Assembly: GCF_000686725.1 (NCBI RefSeq) | Contig: NZ_KK366008.1 | Coordinates: forward strand, 14,074 to 78,073 | From: Clostridium akagii DSM 12554 | Lineage (GTDB): Bacteria; Bacillota; Clostridia; Clostridiales; Clostridiaceae | Direction: 5' to 3' | Length of the DNA stretch: 64,000 nucleotides | The notes under the pieces: model-generated | Database searches by the model: none | Seen by the model: only the letters and a program-made list of their open reading frames with translations | Told to the model about the DNA's origin: nothing | In this document: positions 7,870-16,498 of the stretch, piece by piece | Layout: each line of letters begins with the position of its first letter | Numbering within the stretch: position 1 is the stretch's first letter | Position numbers and translations under genes: made by a program

Positions 7870-8292
7870 TCAACATTGTTCACAATTATGTTTTTTAAGG
7901 TAATCCTCAAAAGTATCAACATCATAAATCTCATTATAATAAACTATTAATTCTTCACCAAAAGCAATATCACGTGCAGCATAACGGACATCTAACCAAG
8001 TTTCCATTCTATGTACCACAGTTGCATTAATTGAATGACTCATAAAACGAGTATCATCTAAGTTTAAATAGTACAAACCGGTTGACCGGTGCATATAAAT
8101 ATATTTTGATATACTATCAAAACTTACAGCAGGGATACTACTTTTTAAATTTTCATAATCTTTCGTTGACCAAACTTTTGTTGTCAAATCACTAAATTTC
8201 CATAGCACCTTCCCTTCTTTTATTTGCTCACCAGCAAATAAGCCAATTCCCCCCTCACAGGACTTACCTAAAAATGTCTTTACAAATAACAT
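7870..8292 (-). CDS. SET-domain protein (putative lysine methyltransferase)
   Basis: At 140 residues this is a minimal SET domain. GIGLFAGEQIKEGKVLW (15-31) is the N-terminal SET strand pair. RFMSHSINATVV (82-93) matches the RFxNHSCxPN-type cofactor and pseudoknot motif. ARDIAFGEELIVYY (106-119) matches the conserved GEELxxDY end. The C-terminal CEQC could be a reduced post-SET zinc site. SET enzymes transfer a methyl group from S-adenosylmethionine to lysine side chains. Bacterial copies are uncommon, and the target here is unknown; a plasmid-coded or ribosomal protein is possible. The neighbouring GNAT gene starts a run of protein-modifying candidates. Confidence 0.75.
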   Translation of the reverse strand: MLFVKTFLGKSCEGGIGLFAGEQIKEGKVLWKFSDLTTKVWSTKDYENLKSSIPAVSFDSISKYIYMHRSTGLYYLNLDDTRFMSHSINATVVHRMETWLDVRYAARDIAFGEELIVYYNEIYDVDTFEDYLKKHNCEQC

Positions 8293-8303
8293 AAAGATAC
8301 CCC

Positions 8304-8951
8304 CTAAATTTCTTTTTCATAAATAACACCTTCACATTTGCAAATATTACTATGTCCCTTACAAATTGGACAATAATTTACATTATCCTTGGAATCACTT
8401 TGATTCCAAGCATCAACTATAGTAGCAATGCACTTAAACTTGGATCTATTTAGAATACCTTTAGCATTTACAATCCCATTGACACCATCTTTTACAGCAA
8501 AACATACTAGCTTGCTGCAACTATTTTTAATACCACCCTTTCTCGCAACTTCCAGCAAATTCGAAGCTACTCCACTATTTCGGAACCTAGGTAATACTAT
8601 TAATTCAGAAATATAAAGAATATCACCAGTTAAAGAACTCAAATAACTTTGTGCCTTTGGATACTTTTTTACCAAATCTAATTTATTGAAAATTGAAAAT
8701 TGAATATATCCTAAAATACCTTCAGAATTACAAGCTACAAAGCAATATTTATTGCTTTCTGATGCTACTTTAGCATACTTTGACATAATATAATTCATAT
8801 CTGTATTAAAGTTTTTATATATCATGTCACATATTACAGAAAGGTCAGTTTCTGTAATAAATGGTCTAATATAAAACTCTATGCTATTATTTAAATTATT
8901 AAATTTAGTATATCCATTGCCAACATTCGCACCTAATCTTACTATACTCAT
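8304..8951 (-). CDS. GNAT-family N-acetyltransferase with C-terminal Cys motif
   Basis: Residues about 25-175 fit the GNAT fold: ELIVLPRFRNSGVASNLLEVA includes the pyrophosphate-binding loop that grips acetyl-CoA, preceded by a central strand with ILGYIQF. The C-terminus carries CPICKGHSNICKC, a likely zinc-binding tail. The substrate is unknown. It lies 11 bases upstream of the SET-domain gene with a good GGAGG before its ATG, so the two are probably made together. With the amidoligase and SET enzyme it suggests a peptide or protein modification set, which is an inference from position. Confidence 0.7.
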   Translation of the reverse strand: MSIVRLGANVGNGYTKFNNLNNSIEFYIRPFITETDLSVICDMIYKNFNTDMNYIMSKYAKVASESNKYCFVACNSEGILGYIQFSIFNKLDLVKKYPKAQSYLSSLTGDILYISELIVLPRFRNSGVASNLLEVARKGGIKNSCSKLVCFAVKDGVNGIVNAKGILNRSKFKCIATIVDAWNQSDSKDNVNYCPICKGHSNICKCEGVIYEKEI

Positions 8952-9023
8952 ATCTTAATTCCTCCTAAACATTTTGTTTCGCATAATTCTCATAATATCT
9001 GGTTTTTATCTTTGTATGACGAA

Positions 9024-9428
9024 CTAACTATTAAGAAATTCTACTATTGAATTTAAATCTTTTAAGAAGTTTCCACCGTTGTTTTCAACCATTGTTCCTA
9101 CTTGGTCAAGTGACTTTATTTGGTCTTCATCAAACCAGATAGTGTTTTGCTCGTCACCAAAATCATGTGTTAAATAACCAAATATAGTTTTAAATGGTCT
9201 TTTATTACTGTCATCAGCAACTTCTGCAATACTATAAACACCTTTCATCCTTGGTGTTATTACATAAAGGCAATAGTCACAATTTTCTCTTTGTTCCATT
9301 TCTTCTTTTTGGCACTCTGGAGTCCAAACTTCAACTACTGGATTGAAGTATTCAATTTTCAAAAATGCTATTATTGCATCTCTCCATTTGCTTTTATTAC
9401 AAGTTCCACCTAAAAATACTTTTTTCAT
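9024..9428 (-). CDS. Nucleoside 2-deoxyribosyltransferase-like protein
   Basis: The 134-residue protein begins KKVFLGGTCNKSKWRD, the opening strand and loop of the Nuc_deoxyrib_tr_2 family, followed by CDYCLYVITPRMKGVYSIAEV, which matches the region holding the catalytic Glu. The family cleaves or transfers N-glycosidic bonds of (deoxy)nucleosides or related nucleotides. In phage and plasmid contexts members are found near modification and defence enzymes. It is the first gene of the enzyme block and is separated from the TcpH-like gene by a terminator. Confidence 0.7.
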   Translation of the reverse strand: MKKVFLGGTCNKSKWRDAIIAFLKIEYFNPVVEVWTPECQKEEMEQRENCDYCLYVITPRMKGVYSIAEVADDSNKRPFKTIFGYLTHDFGDEQNTIWFDEDQIKSLDQVGTMVENNGGNFLKDLNSIVEFLNS

Positions 9429-9517
9429 TTTATATATTCCTCCATCCTTTTTATTTTTTCAAAAAGCGATTCATTTTCACACGTGTATGATTATTCTTAT
9501 CTATGTTTGAATAACAA

Positions 9518-9545
9518 ATAAAGAGCTGTAGATACAGCTCTTTAT
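9518..9545 (-). terminator. Terminator at the end of the conjugation operon
   Basis: ATAAAGAGCTGTA pairs with TACAGCTCTTTAT around a tiny loop, with T-rich sequence beyond. It begins six bases past the stop of the TcpH-like gene. Confidence 0.75.
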
Positions 9546-9551
9546 AATACT

Positions 9552-12125
9552 TTATTTATTAGGTTTATTTAGTTTTGAAATAACTGTAACGTTAACTTTA
9601 CTTTTAGTTTCTCTTTTATTTGAATTATCTGATTTAGTTTTAGGGTTAGCCTTTGCCTTCGGTTTTATATTATTATCCAGTCTAAATGGTTTTTTACCAT
9701 TCACTGGTGTATCCGATTTTGCAGTATTATCATTAGCTTTTTGGCTAGGAGATTCACTTTTAGTAGTTTTAAAATTATTTTTCATCCCTTCTTCAGTATT
9801 GCTATTGTTTGGTGAATTACTTCTCAGGTTATTTCTTTCGCCCATATTTGGATCTGAATTAGCCTTATTTGTGGAAGCATGATTAACATTTGGTGCACTT
9901 TCATTATTGTTGTTTTTGTTGTTATTATTTAGGCTGTTTCTTAAACTTGGTCTGCTTTCTTTAGCTTCATTGTTCTGTGGATTACTGTTAGTATTGTCAG
10001 TACCAGTATCATTTTTTACTCTGTTAAGTTTCGAACTTCCCACAGCAGTAGTATCTTTTACATTATTTTCACCGCTATTATTTTTTGATGAATTTTGTCT
10101 TAACTTAGTCCCGTCATTAATTTTTATATCGTTGTTGTCTTTCCTATTAGGGCTTTCACTTTGTGACGCATTTGAGGTAACTTCTTTACTTTTATTATTT
10201 AGGTTATCTCTTAAACTTGGCCTGCTCTCTTTAGTTTCATTGTCCTGTGGATTACTGTTAGTATTGTCAGTACCAGTATCATTTTTTACTCTGTTAAGTT
10301 TCGAACTTCCCACAGCAGTAGTATCTTTTACATTATTTTCACCACTATTATTTTTTGATGAATTTTGTCTTAACTTAGTCCCGTCATTAATTTTTATATC
10401 GTTGCTGTCCTTCCTATTAGAACTTCCACTCTGTGATGCATTTGAGCTACCTTCTTTACTTTTATTATTTAGGTTAGCTCTCAAATTGGGACCATTTCCT
10501 TTAGTCTTATTATCCTTGTCATTTCCTTTATCTTTGGGCATAGGGTTACCTTTTTCGTTACTATTGTCTTTTATATTATTATTTAAATTATTTCCAGAAT
10601 CAGATGATGGATTTTCAGATTTTTCATCATGTCTTTTACTTGGAAATACATTTCCTACTTTGTCGGCTACTTTTCTAATTCCATTTGCAGCAACACTAGC
10701 TGTAGATCCTACAGCAGTTCCTGCGGCATGTGCAGTAGCTCTTGGAGCACCAGCTATTACATTGGATGTTTTTTCTGCAAATTGCCTTGATTTATTATGA
10801 ACAAAATTTTGTGGTATTACGTGTCCTGATTTTATGCCTTTACCTGCTATACTTATTAAGTTAAATATTTTCTTTCTAAACATGTACATACAAACATATA
10901 TAGATGTTTGTATTATTAAAGCAATAAGCCATCCACAGTTTGTTGCCTTCTGAAAATCTATCATGATTAGAGAGTCCATTTTTGTCATAAGAGCAAGCAT
11001 AAATGTTGTTATGACAATGCCCAGCTGTGTTTCAAATATTCTTTTAGCCAAGTTTTCGATTATAGTCATGCCTCCAAGTTGTGGAACCATAGCAAGTAAA
11101 AGAGCTACCATGGAAAGCAGTATACAAAGTATGGCCATTACCTGAAACGCTATTTGCACTAAGGCTATTAGTAGCAATATTCCAGCCTTTAATAAGGTTA
11201 ATATCAATATAATAAAGGTTTGTGCTATCCTTGCTGTTCCTGCATCTTTTGAGAAAATACTACTGTCCTTACTATTAAGGTTATCTATATAACTTTGACG
11301 GTCACTGGAACTAGAATCTTGACTTAAAATTTTCTCCTGGTCCTGCTCTGTAAGTTTATTATTAGCTTCCATCATCAGCCAAGGTTCATGCACTAAAGAA
11401 AACCATAAATTACCTGAAACATCTGCAGCATAGCTTTGGGTGCTTTCAGAATTATTTATGGCCACAACTGCTTTAGCTCCAATAGTTTTTGCAATTTCAG
11501 TTGAATTAGTAATTACAGCACTTGTTTCTGTTGTTAGAAGAAATGAAAGCACAATAATAAACAGTAGTTTAAGTATTTGTGTAAATATCTCTACAGTATT
11601 TCTCTTTAGTAGCTGTTGAACTAGATATATAGCGATAAAAATAAAAGCTACTAAAAATAAATTATCGAAAATACCCGCCCTAAGTGATTCTTGCATGTTG
11701 TTAATTATATCTTTGAATAGATCTGCTACATTAGTATTAAAACAAAAATAAAAGGCTGCAACACATATATACGAAATCATACTCATTAAGTAAAATAATA
11801 TATTTGCAATTCCGTTTGTTCCCTTCTCAAATATATCAAGTGCTCCAAGGGTTTTTATATCCAGGTAGTAATTATTTCTATACTGTGAATTTAGCCACTT
11901 TCCATTGGCAGAAGTTAATTTATCAAAGGCATCTATTGGACTTATTCCTGAGTCCACACTGGCAGCATGTGCAGCATTTCCTAGTACACTAGTAATAACT
12001 ATAAGAGTTGTTATACACAAGGTTATTCTAAACAACTTTTTAAAAGTTAGTTTCTGCATTTTAAAGGATAATTTCAATAAGAAATTATTAAAATTATCCT
12101 TTAACTTAATAATATTAATTTTCAA
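9552..12125 (-). CDS. tcpH: TcpH-like (VirB6/TrbL-type) conjugation channel membrane protein
   Basis: The start is probably the TTG at 12125, behind GGGGTGATGAT. The protein has 857 residues. A signal-like hydrophobic segment (31-55) is followed by several transmembrane helices (about 105-130, 155-200, 305-350, 355-430). VHEPW at 245-249 sits where C. perfringens TcpH is described to have its functional VQQPW motif. Residues 440-857 are hydrophilic and Asn/Ser/Lys-rich and include a 90-residue segment repeated in tandem. TcpH is the core membrane scaffold of the Tcp mating channel. The gene is last in the conjugation operon, as in the pCW3 order. The long repetitive tail is unusually extended and is expected to lie in the cytoplasm. 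Confidence 0.75.
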   Translation of the reverse strand: MKINIIKLKDNFNNFLLKLSFKMQKLTFKKLFRITLCITTLIVITSVLGNAAHAASVDSGISPIDAFDKLTSANGKWLNSQYRNNYYLDIKTLGALDIFEKGTNGIANILFYLMSMISYICVAAFYFCFNTNVADLFKDIINNMQESLRAGIFDNLFLVAFIFIAIYLVQQLLKRNTVEIFTQILKLLFIIVLSFLLTTETSAVITNSTEIAKTIGAKAVVAINNSESTQSYAADVSGNLWFSLVHEPWLMMEANNKLTEQDQEKILSQDSSSSDRQSYIDNLNSKDSSIFSKDAGTARIAQTFIILILTLLKAGILLLIALVQIAFQVMAILCILLSMVALLLAMVPQLGGMTIIENLAKRIFETQLGIVITTFMLALMTKMDSLIMIDFQKATNCGWLIALIIQTSIYVCMYMFRKKIFNLISIAGKGIKSGHVIPQNFVHNKSRQFAEKTSNVIAGAPRATAHAAGTAVGSTASVAANGIRKVADKVGNVFPSKRHDEKSENPSSDSGNNLNNNIKDNSNEKGNPMPKDKGNDKDNKTKGNGPNLRANLNNKSKEGSSNASQSGSSNRKDSNDIKINDGTKLRQNSSKNNSGENNVKDTTAVGSSKLNRVKNDTGTDNTNSNPQDNETKESRPSLRDNLNNKSKEVTSNASQSESPNRKDNNDIKINDGTKLRQNSSKNNSGENNVKDTTAVGSSKLNRVKNDTGTDNTNSNPQNNEAKESRPSLRNSLNNNNKNNNNESAPNVNHASTNKANSDPNMGERNNLRSNSPNNSNTEEGMKNNFKTTKSESPSQKANDNTAKSDTPVNGKKPFRLDNNIKPKAKANPKTKSDNSNKRETKSKVNVTVISKLNKPNK
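9926..10465. repeat. 270-bp direct repeat inside the TcpH-like gene
   Basis: Two adjacent copies with a period of 270 bases (90 codons) are nearly identical, for example CAGTACCAGTATC at 9998 and 10268. The period keeps the frame. This indicates recent tandem duplication of the hydrophilic tail. Confidence 0.8.
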
Positions 12126-12139
12126 ATCATCACCCCATT

Positions 12140-12751
12140 TTACTGCTTATCGTATTTATCTAAATTGAATTCTTTAATTAAAGTTATTAATAATGTTGGA
12201 TAATCCGGTTCTGTTGCATACCCTGCGTCTTTAAGTGCATTTGCCTGGGCTATATAATCTTTTGCACTGAAAACACCATGATCTTTATAAGTAGAATTTT
12301 CAGCTAAGAATTTGCCATGATCCATAACACTATCCTGCCAGGTTGGATATACCCTGAATTTATCTTCAATTGTTTCTGTCATGCCGTTATATACCTCACT
12401 TGTTTGCATTGATACAGAAGGACCAGTCCAGTTGTAAGCTTTTATACCAAATAAATTATTGGCAATTTTGGTAAGCCCGGATTTTCCCCAACCAGACTCT
12501 AAAATGGACTGTGCAATAGTAACAGACGGGAATACACCATACTGATGGAAAGAATCTATGGCTGGCTTTGACATAGCATCTAAAAACTGCTGCTCTGTCA
12601 TATTTGGCATAACTTGCTGTATTCCGCCATATGGATCTCCATTTGACTGTGCGTCTGCTGATCCTCCTGAAATCAACGTAAAAAAAAGAAGCATAAAAAA
12701 TATGCTTCCAAAGAAAAAGGTTATACCACTTATAATGATTTTTTTCTTCAC
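12140..12751 (-). CDS. Glucosaminidase-type peptidoglycan hydrolase of the conjugation locus (TcpG-like)
   Basis: The best start is the GTG at 12751 (AGAGGTG upstream); a GTG at 12760 is in frame. A transmembrane anchor or signal segment occupies the first 35 residues. The remainder is a flagellar FlgJ/Lyz2-type glucosaminidase domain: PSVTIAQSILESGWGKSG with the catalytic Glu, NNLFGIKAY, then FRVYPTWQDSVMDHGKFL. It would cut glycan strands to let the mating channel pass the wall, the role of VirB1 and TcpG proteins. It lies between the VirB4-like and TcpH-like genes, the same relative position as tcpG in pCW3. Confidence 0.8.
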   Translation of the reverse strand: MKKKIIISGITFFFGSIFFMLLFFTLISGGSADAQSNGDPYGGIQQVMPNMTEQQFLDAMSKPAIDSFHQYGVFPSVTIAQSILESGWGKSGLTKIANNLFGIKAYNWTGPSVSMQTSEVYNGMTETIEDKFRVYPTWQDSVMDHGKFLAENSTYKDHGVFSAKDYIAQANALKDAGYATEPDYPTLLITLIKEFNLDKYDKQ

Positions 12752-12775
12752 CTGATTCACCTCTTTGTATTATTA

Positions 12776-12976
12776 TTAATAACAAAGTGCCATTAACTTA
12801 ATTTGATTTCCTTTTACTTCATAATGTTTAGCTGTTTTAGTTTGCTTTATAAACTTACCTCCAAGGGCCATTATAAGTTTTTCCATTTTTAAATTTATCT
12901 TTGACCCCATAATAAATTTTGTATATTCCTCATTATTTTTATTAAATACTTTAACCGTATATTCAGTTGCTTTCAT
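12776..12976 (-). CDS. Small hypothetical protein of the conjugation operon
   Basis: The ATG at 12976 has AGGAGGATCAGA upstream and overlaps the end of the VirB4-like gene by 14 bases. The 66-residue protein (MKATEYTVKVFNKNNEEYTK at the start) looks beta-rich and basic. No family recognised. Tight coupling implies a role in transfer or in the translation of the downstream hydrolase. Confidence 0.55.
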   Translation of the reverse strand: MKATEYTVKVFNKNNEEYTKFIMGSKINLKMEKLIMALGGKFIKQTKTAKHYEVKGNQIKLMALCY

Positions 12977-15449
12977 TCTGATCCTCCTGCTTATTGTCTT
13001 TAGTTTTTGGTGTTGTATCAAATGCTTCTATAAGGTCATCAAATACAGCATCAAAGGTTAATACATCTACACGTTTGTCTAAATCTTGGAATAGGCACTG
13101 CCTGTTTTCTAAGCCAATAACCAAATTTATATTTTCTTCTGTTACATCCATATTCATATATTCAAGCATTCTCTTTGCCTCGTCTGTATCATCCGTATGA
13201 AAGCAAAACTTATAAGATATAGTATTTTTTACTGCATCACTTGGTATATCCAGAACACTATGTCCATTAAAAATACAGCCTGTAAAAAGACTTCTTCCCA
13301 TTCTTGCTAAGAAATCATACAGTTTACGTCCTTCACTTGTGACCTTCAGGAACCAGGACTCATCAAATAATACTATTGAAAAAACATTCCTTTGTGTCAA
13401 TGCAAATTTCTTAGCAAAATTACCAATAACCATAATTAATACCGCTGATAAGGTTTCTTCTTGGGAATAATCTTCTTTTGGAGTGTCAGGGCTTGGTAAT
13501 TTTAAATTTTCTATTTGAAGAATATTTAATCTATTATCAAGATTTAAGGCTTTCTCTTCTCCTTTACCAAATAGAAGTTTAGACATACCAACACTCTGAA
13601 GTAAATTCAGCTTTCTTCCAAGGTTCCTAGCTGCTTTACAAAGGTCGTCCTTTTCATTAAATTCACCTAACATCTCAGCTAATTTACACATAGATCGCTG
13701 TTTTTCATTTTTAATTTTTGCAAGTGACTCCCCAAGAGCAATAAATTCATCATCTTTTGGGTTTAGCTTGTACAATTCTGTAATAACATTATTAGCAAGT
13801 TCACAAGCAGCTTCTATATTATCTCTATACACATTAAATGGGTCTAGCATACCTCTATATTCATCTTCTGAAGATAATTTAATATTAGAAATATAACCCT
13901 CAAGCCATGGAAATGCATGTGTCCAGTGATCTCTTTCGCCTTTTGGATCAAAGATTAGCCCAAAGGATCCATGCATCACATGAAGTATAGTTAAAAGATT
14001 AGCATTAAAGCTTTTTCCATAACCTAAGTTCCCGAAAAAAGTTGTTGCAGCTGATTTATTCTCAAGACATGCCCTGGCCATATTAAGGAATACATCTTTC
14101 TTTATTTTTCCGGTTGTGCCAATATAAAATCCATTTGTATCACCTAATTCTTTGCTTGCTCCTAACATAGACCCTGCCAGCATCTTGCAGGGCAAAGGCA
14201 TAATGAAATCTTTTAAGTACCTCCCCGCACCAGGAATAAATTCCATGAATAATTTATATTGATCTGTTAGAGATCTTATAACCGTGAACTCCATATCCTC
14301 ATAAGTACCTTTTATAAAATTAACTCTTCTTTCTAGTTCTTCTTCTGAATCTGCTGCAATGCAAAATGTAATTGAAGTTCTACATATAGGTAATTTATTT
14401 CCTCGTATATCAGCTTCAAAATCAGTTGTCTCATCTTTAGCGTCAAGTAGATCCTCTGGTATTTCTTCTCCAGCTTCATTTGCATTAGTAATTTGAGAAT
14501 TTATTTCTTTCTTTTTGTTACTAAGTACTGTTCTACTTTGATAATCTGTAAGCCTATCAATGTGTATGCATACCTCAGTTGGTATTGTGTAATCCTGAAG
14601 CATAAAAATATATTCACTACCTGGAAATTCTAAAGCATCGGGTATGCAAGCTATACTTAAAAAACTCTGATAGCTTATAGATTTATCATCATGCTCTATT
14701 TCTAAATATCTTGGTTTTTGAGGATTTATTCTGCCTTCAAATAGGCTTTCAACCCTTGATTTAATTGGTTTATATGTTTTTGAATTTAATATTTCAACTT
14801 CTGGTTTAAAATTTTTATTTATCTTTACATCCATGTTTAGTCCACGAAACATAACCCGCCTAAACAACCACTGAAGGTTTTCATCATCTAAATATTTTAA
14901 AGTTAATCTTTTACTCTGTTCATTAAAGAATGAATCACAAAGCCTTTTAAAATTTGCTATACGTGATTTTAGAATCATCCTTGAATCAAGCCCTAGTACA
15001 TTATTTAGAGCATTCATAGGATCTTTAAGAAAATATTCTGCTATGTCTTTAGTTTTCTTTAGTATGTCTTCCTCATCCTGTGTTGTTAATTTTGTTATTA
15101 TATAGGTTTTGAAATCATTAGCATTCCCGTTTTCTTCAATTTTTTTAGTTAAATACTCTTCTGTCATATTTGTATGAGTTAACGCAGCATCATACAAAGG
15201 ATCATTTTTATCCAGGTTACTTCTTAGAATATCATAATTTTTCTTGATATCTTGGCTTACTGGAATTATCAATATTTTTGCTTCATAGGGTATATTAGAA
15301 ATAAATCTAATAATATTATATAAAATTTTTATTTTTGATTCTCTGCTTCTGTTTTCATAGTCAAAACCTTGAATTTGAAACGCTCCCCAGCATCCATCAT
15401 CTGTAAAAATCATATTGCCTTTATAATAATTTATGGGACATTTATACAT
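12963..15449 (-). CDS. tcpF: TcpF/VirB4-like conjugation ATPase
   Basis: The 828-residue protein carries a Walker A motif in FFGNLGYGKSF near residue 472 and a Walker B in SIVLFDESWF near 695, with TraG/VirB4-type downstream segments (GRSLFTGCIFNGHSVLDIP). The N-terminal half corresponds to the VirB4 cytoplasmic domain. VirB4 proteins power channel assembly and substrate passage at the inner face of the membrane. It follows the TcpE-like gene after an internal terminator hairpin and is coupled to the small gene downstream. The start has GAGGAATTA upstream. Confidence 0.85.
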   Translation of the reverse strand: MYKCPINYYKGNMIFTDDGCWGAFQIQGFDYENRSRESKIKILYNIIRFISNIPYEAKILIIPVSQDIKKNYDILRSNLDKNDPLYDAALTHTNMTEEYLTKKIEENGNANDFKTYIITKLTTQDEEDILKKTKDIAEYFLKDPMNALNNVLGLDSRMILKSRIANFKRLCDSFFNEQSKRLTLKYLDDENLQWLFRRVMFRGLNMDVKINKNFKPEVEILNSKTYKPIKSRVESLFEGRINPQKPRYLEIEHDDKSISYQSFLSIACIPDALEFPGSEYIFMLQDYTIPTEVCIHIDRLTDYQSRTVLSNKKKEINSQITNANEAGEEIPEDLLDAKDETTDFEADIRGNKLPICRTSITFCIAADSEEELERRVNFIKGTYEDMEFTVIRSLTDQYKLFMEFIPGAGRYLKDFIMPLPCKMLAGSMLGASKELGDTNGFYIGTTGKIKKDVFLNMARACLENKSAATTFFGNLGYGKSFNANLLTILHVMHGSFGLIFDPKGERDHWTHAFPWLEGYISNIKLSSEDEYRGMLDPFNVYRDNIEAACELANNVITELYKLNPKDDEFIALGESLAKIKNEKQRSMCKLAEMLGEFNEKDDLCKAARNLGRKLNLLQSVGMSKLLFGKGEEKALNLDNRLNILQIENLKLPSPDTPKEDYSQEETLSAVLIMVIGNFAKKFALTQRNVFSIVLFDESWFLKVTSEGRKLYDFLARMGRSLFTGCIFNGHSVLDIPSDAVKNTISYKFCFHTDDTDEAKRMLEYMNMDVTEENINLVIGLENRQCLFQDLDKRVDVLTFDAVFDDLIEAFDTTPKTKDNKQEDQNESN

Positions 15450-15508
15450 ATTAATTCCTCGCTTTCCTTGTCTAAATTAAGATTTTACATACTTTCTTAA
15501 TTAGCATA

Positions 15509-15545
15509 AAAAAAAGTAAAGCTAACCTGCAGCTTTACTTTTTTT
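15509..15545 (-). terminator. Internal terminator or attenuator in the conjugation operon
   Basis: A 15-base arm ending GTAAAGCT pairs perfectly with AGCTTTAC plus a T run, around a seven-base loop. It lies between the TcpE-like and VirB4-like genes, so it should lower expression of the downstream channel genes. Confidence 0.7.
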
Positions 15546-15575
15546 ATAAATATAATATTTATATTTATTTTAATT

Positions 15576-15959
15576 TTATGATTCTCTAAAATTAGAATTA
15601 GCAAATCTTATTTCTTTTGGTATTTTCCCTTGTTTAAATCGTTCATACACATTATTTTTCGTAAACCTGTAAATTGTATAATCTATAGCATACTTCCAGG
15701 GTTTTTTGCCATCTAATTTTTTCTGTCTCATATATTTTGATATAATATACGGTACTAGAACATACTTTAGAATGGGTGGTATGATGCTTAAAAATGGAAG
15801 TATTCGTCCTATTAATAACATTAACAAAACAAAAATAAAAAAGTAAATTGAAGCATATAAATTAACTGGTATTGGTAGTTTGAAATTTTGAATAGTATAG
15901 ATTTTCTTCTCTATATTATTCATTTTATTGTAGCTTCTTAGTATAATTCTATCTTGCAT
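15576..15959 (-). CDS. tcpE: TcpE-like conjugation membrane protein
   Basis: At 127 residues with two adjacent membrane segments (about 33-75) and a basic C-terminus containing KPWKYAIDYTIYRF, this matches the TcpE family of conjugal transfer proteins in length and layout. Such proteins are channel components at the membrane. It sits between the TcpD-like and VirB4-like genes, as in pCW3. Confidence 0.75.
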   Translation of the reverse strand: MQDRIILRSYNKMNNIEKKIYTIQNFKLPIPVNLYASIYFFIFVLLMLLIGRILPFLSIIPPILKYVLVPYIISKYMRQKKLDGKKPWKYAIDYTIYRFTKNNVYERFKQGKIPKEIRFANSNFRES

Positions 15960-15980
15960 TTAATCAACTCCTAGCATACA

Positions 15981-16022
15981 GGCTTTAGGGCAGCATAGTT
16001 ACACCTATGCTACCCTAAAGCC
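15981..16022 (-). terminator. Long hairpin between TcpD-like and TcpE-like genes
   Basis: GGCTTTAGGG plus AGCATAG pairs with CTATGCT plus CCCTAAAGCC, giving an 18-pair stem with one mismatch and a six-base loop. No clear T run follows, so it may be an attenuator or a transcript-stabilising structure. Confidence 0.55.
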
Positions 16023-16147
16023 CCATATATAATTTTAAACTAATTAATAATAATCAGTTTAAGTACCATTTGCAGTGATTGATCTAATCATCTTGATACA
16101 TCTGCAAATTACTAAGAAAATAGCATTTAACCATCTCCTATCTACAA

Positions 16148-16477
16148 TTAGCCTTTTACTGTATTCCACAAAGCAGTACCCACACTCTGAAGCCCTGTAG
16201 GGTCCTTAATTATACCAAGAACAATAACACCAATTAATATTGTTACAACAATCCCTACAACATTTCGCTTAACCAGGCATCCAACAAGTGCAAATGCAAT
16301 GAAAACAACTGCTACCCAAAAGATTTGATCTAATGCATAGTTACCAAAATTTTGTCCATAATTTGGACCAGCTGCAAAAACATAATTTGGTACTAGAAAA
16401 CACAATCCAAGTATTAAAGATACTACCTTACTAAAATTACCTCTGATTTTTTCTTTCATTTTTCTGATTTTTTTCAT
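16148..16477 (-). CDS. tcpD: TcpD-like small membrane protein
   Basis: The 109-residue protein has a basic N-terminus, a signal-like segment ending FLVPNYVFAAG near residue 37 and two further hydrophobic helices (about 52-66 and 72-90). Length and topology fit TcpD and VirB2/VirB3-like small channel proteins. It lies between the TcpC-like and TcpE-like genes, with GGGGAGGC before its ATG. Confidence 0.65.
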   Translation of the reverse strand: MKKIRKMKEKIRGNFSKVVSLILGLCFLVPNYVFAAGPNYGQNFGNYALDQIFWVAVVFIAFALVGCLVKRNVVGIVVTILIGVIVLGIIKDPTGLQSVGTALWNTVKG

Positions 16478-16498
16478 TTTAAATTGCCTCCCCTATGG

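Noticed and set aside
9907-10800. A 297-residue plus-strand reading frame full of Leu, Ser and Phe
   Set aside because: It lies antisense to the repetitive tail of the TcpH-like gene, repeats with the same 270-base period, and has no ribosome binding site.
12456-12785. A 109-residue minus-strand frame beginning upstream of the glucosaminidase
   Set aside because: It is out of frame with the glucosaminidase gene, which has clear catalytic and anchor motifs, and its own sequence looks non-coding.
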